Positions 53,537 to 54,186 of a stretch of DNA of 54,186 nt are shown in pieces. The stretch lies in NCBI RefSeq assembly GCF_014861365.1, contig NZ_RRYW01000011.1, positions 1 to 54,186 of the forward strand, given 5' to 3'. Numbering within the stretch: position 1 is the stretch's first letter; each line of letters opens with the position of its first letter. Under the pieces are notes generated by a model. The model was not told the DNA's origin, did not search any database, and was given only the letters and a program-made list of their open reading frames with translations. This DNA is from Psychrobacter sp. FME6. GTDB taxonomy: Bacteria; Pseudomonadota; Gammaproteobacteria; Pseudomonadales; Moraxellaceae. Made by a program: the position numbers and the translations under genes.

Positions 53537-53720
53537 TTTATATAAAAGGTAGATAACGTTGATGGTAGTGTTATATTAATGATATTTAAGTACGACTAAC
53601 TGTGCACTTCATTTAAGTAATTAAACACTACCAAAGCTTACTACCGCATTACTAGATTTAGTTCGATTGTAGATATCCTTTTTTAACGGTCGAAATAGGT
53701 CGAATTTATGCTATTTTGAA

Positions 53721-53750
53721 GCCTTCAAAGATTTCTTTGAAGGCCTTTTT
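53721..53750 (+). terminator. terminator after the glycine-zipper gene
   Basis: GCCTTCAAAG, loop ATTT and CTTTGAAGGC form a perfect 10-bp stem followed by CTTTTT. It is 185 bp past the stop, so the transcript has a long 3' untranslated part. Confidence 0.9.
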
Positions 53751-53857
53751 GCTGTATATTAGTAAGTATGAATATATCTAGTGAAACGATATCTGATTAC
53801 TGATTCTAATAACTAGGGCGTGTTGAACATTGGCGACAAATTGATGGCAAAAAAAAT

Positions 53858-53906
53858 AGCGAACGGTTAATCTTTAAGTTCTCACACAAAAAAGATATCG
53901 TTCGCT
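53858..53906 (+). promoter_or_regulatory. inverted repeat just upstream of the IS5 transposase start
   Basis: AGCGAACG (53858-53865) and CGTTCGCT (53899-53906) are perfect inverted repeats; the second copy touches the ATG at 53907. A hairpin here would tie up the translation start region. No clear ribosome binding site is visible next to it. Confidence 0.5.
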
Positions 53907-54186
53907 ATGCCTCGCACAATGCTCAAAGATGAACACTGGACAAGACTAAGACCTATCTTACTAGAGTTGAATATCTATGACAAAGGAAATCTTAGAAATA
54001 CGGTTGAAGGTGTGTTGTATCGGATGCGCGTTGGTTGCCCTTGGCGTGACTTACCAGCGTACTTTGGCAAGCCCAATACCATCTATAAAGCTTACCAGCG
54101 CTGGTCTCGCAGTAATAAGCTGATTGCGCTTTTTACGTTACTGATCAAGGACGCAGACCTTGAATGGGTCTTTATCGATGGCACTC
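53907..54186 (+). CDS. IS5-family transposase, 5' part
   Basis: The gene runs off the right edge, leaving 93 residues. They begin MPRTMLKDEHWTRLRPILLE and contain RNTVEGVLYRMRVGCPWRDL, PAYFGKPNTIYKAYQRWSRS and end with DLEWVFIDGT, the first catalytic Asp of the DDE triad. This is the N-terminal domain (DUF4096) plus the start of the catalytic domain of IS5/IS427-type transposases. The fossil at 1002-1195 carries the middle part of a related protein. Confidence 0.88.
   Translation, partial: MPRTMLKDEHWTRLRPILLELNIYDKGNLRNTVEGVLYRMRVGCPWRDLPAYFGKPNTIYKAYQRWSRSNKLIALFTLLIKDADLEWVFIDGT

Larger units (their letters stand above)
53816..54186 (+). mobile_element. IS5-family element, left part only
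   Basis: The sequence CTAG at 53813-53816 is followed by GGCGTGTTGAACATTGG, a terminal-repeat-like start, and the transposase gene begins 90 bp inside. The CTAG border fits the IS427 group of the IS5 family, which targets CTAG. The element runs off the right edge. Confidence 0.75.

Overview
The window looks like chromosome of a gamma-proteobacterium of the family Moraxellaceae, most probably Psychrobacter. This is inferred from the moderately AT-rich coding sequence, the scattered type II secretion genes (a lone gspE, then gspH-I-J-K), the divergent ppsA/ppsR pair, the cobT-cobS-cobC block, and several insertion sequences and small inverted-repeat elements. No database search was possible, so the genus is a judgement from gene content and protein style.

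Layout. 1-5000 is accessory DNA: the 5' end of a transposase gene, a DUF2931-type membrane protein, an IS5-family fossil, a membrane-protein gene cleanly split by a complete IS3-family element (2215-3479, 3-bp target duplication), an IS3 orfA fossil and a Sel1-repeat lipoprotein. 5200-19400 is mostly core: tRNA-Leu(CAA) with a clear promoter and terminator, ferredoxin-NADP reductase, TrmO-like tRNA methyltransferase, gspE, a hexapeptide acyltransferase, TatD, a TetR regulator, the minor pseudopilin operon gspHIJK, a FabR-like regulator, a dGTPase and YchF. 19600-28800 is a second accessory block: a UvrD-like helicase, a second and larger DUF2931 protein, and a 1554-residue helicase-nuclease fusion resembling defence proteins, bordered by a 175-bp MITE-like element and a 7-bp tandem repeat. 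28770-35300 is metabolic: a D-amino-acid-dehydrogenase-like oxidase with RidA, an ECHDC3-type enoyl-CoA hydratase-like protein, glycerate kinase, and late cobalamin assembly (cobT, cobS, cobC). 35360-44820 holds a small orphan gene, the rpsF-rpsR-rplI operon with a visible S6:S18-type leader, a GYF/RDD membrane protein, ppsA diverging from its regulator ppsR, a DUF4377 lipoprotein and sthA with a long N-terminal extension. 44939-50420 is a minus-strand TolC/HlyD/ABC-2/ABC-2 export operon without an ATPase gene. The window closes with glpK, a glycine-zipper protein and the start of an IS5-family element.

How genes work together. GspE powers the secretion machine and GspH-K form its pseudopilus tip; the tip genes carry unusual Asn-rich or DLDKN-repeat extensions. 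PpsR controls PpsA by reversible phosphorylation at the entry to gluconeogenesis. CobT, CobS and CobC finish the nucleotide loop of cobalamin. The DadA-like oxidase makes imines that RidA can hydrolyse. I did not find a system I can call proven and new. The best candidates for follow-up are the 1554-residue helicase-nuclease, the GspI repeat tract, and the families of small inverted-repeat elements.
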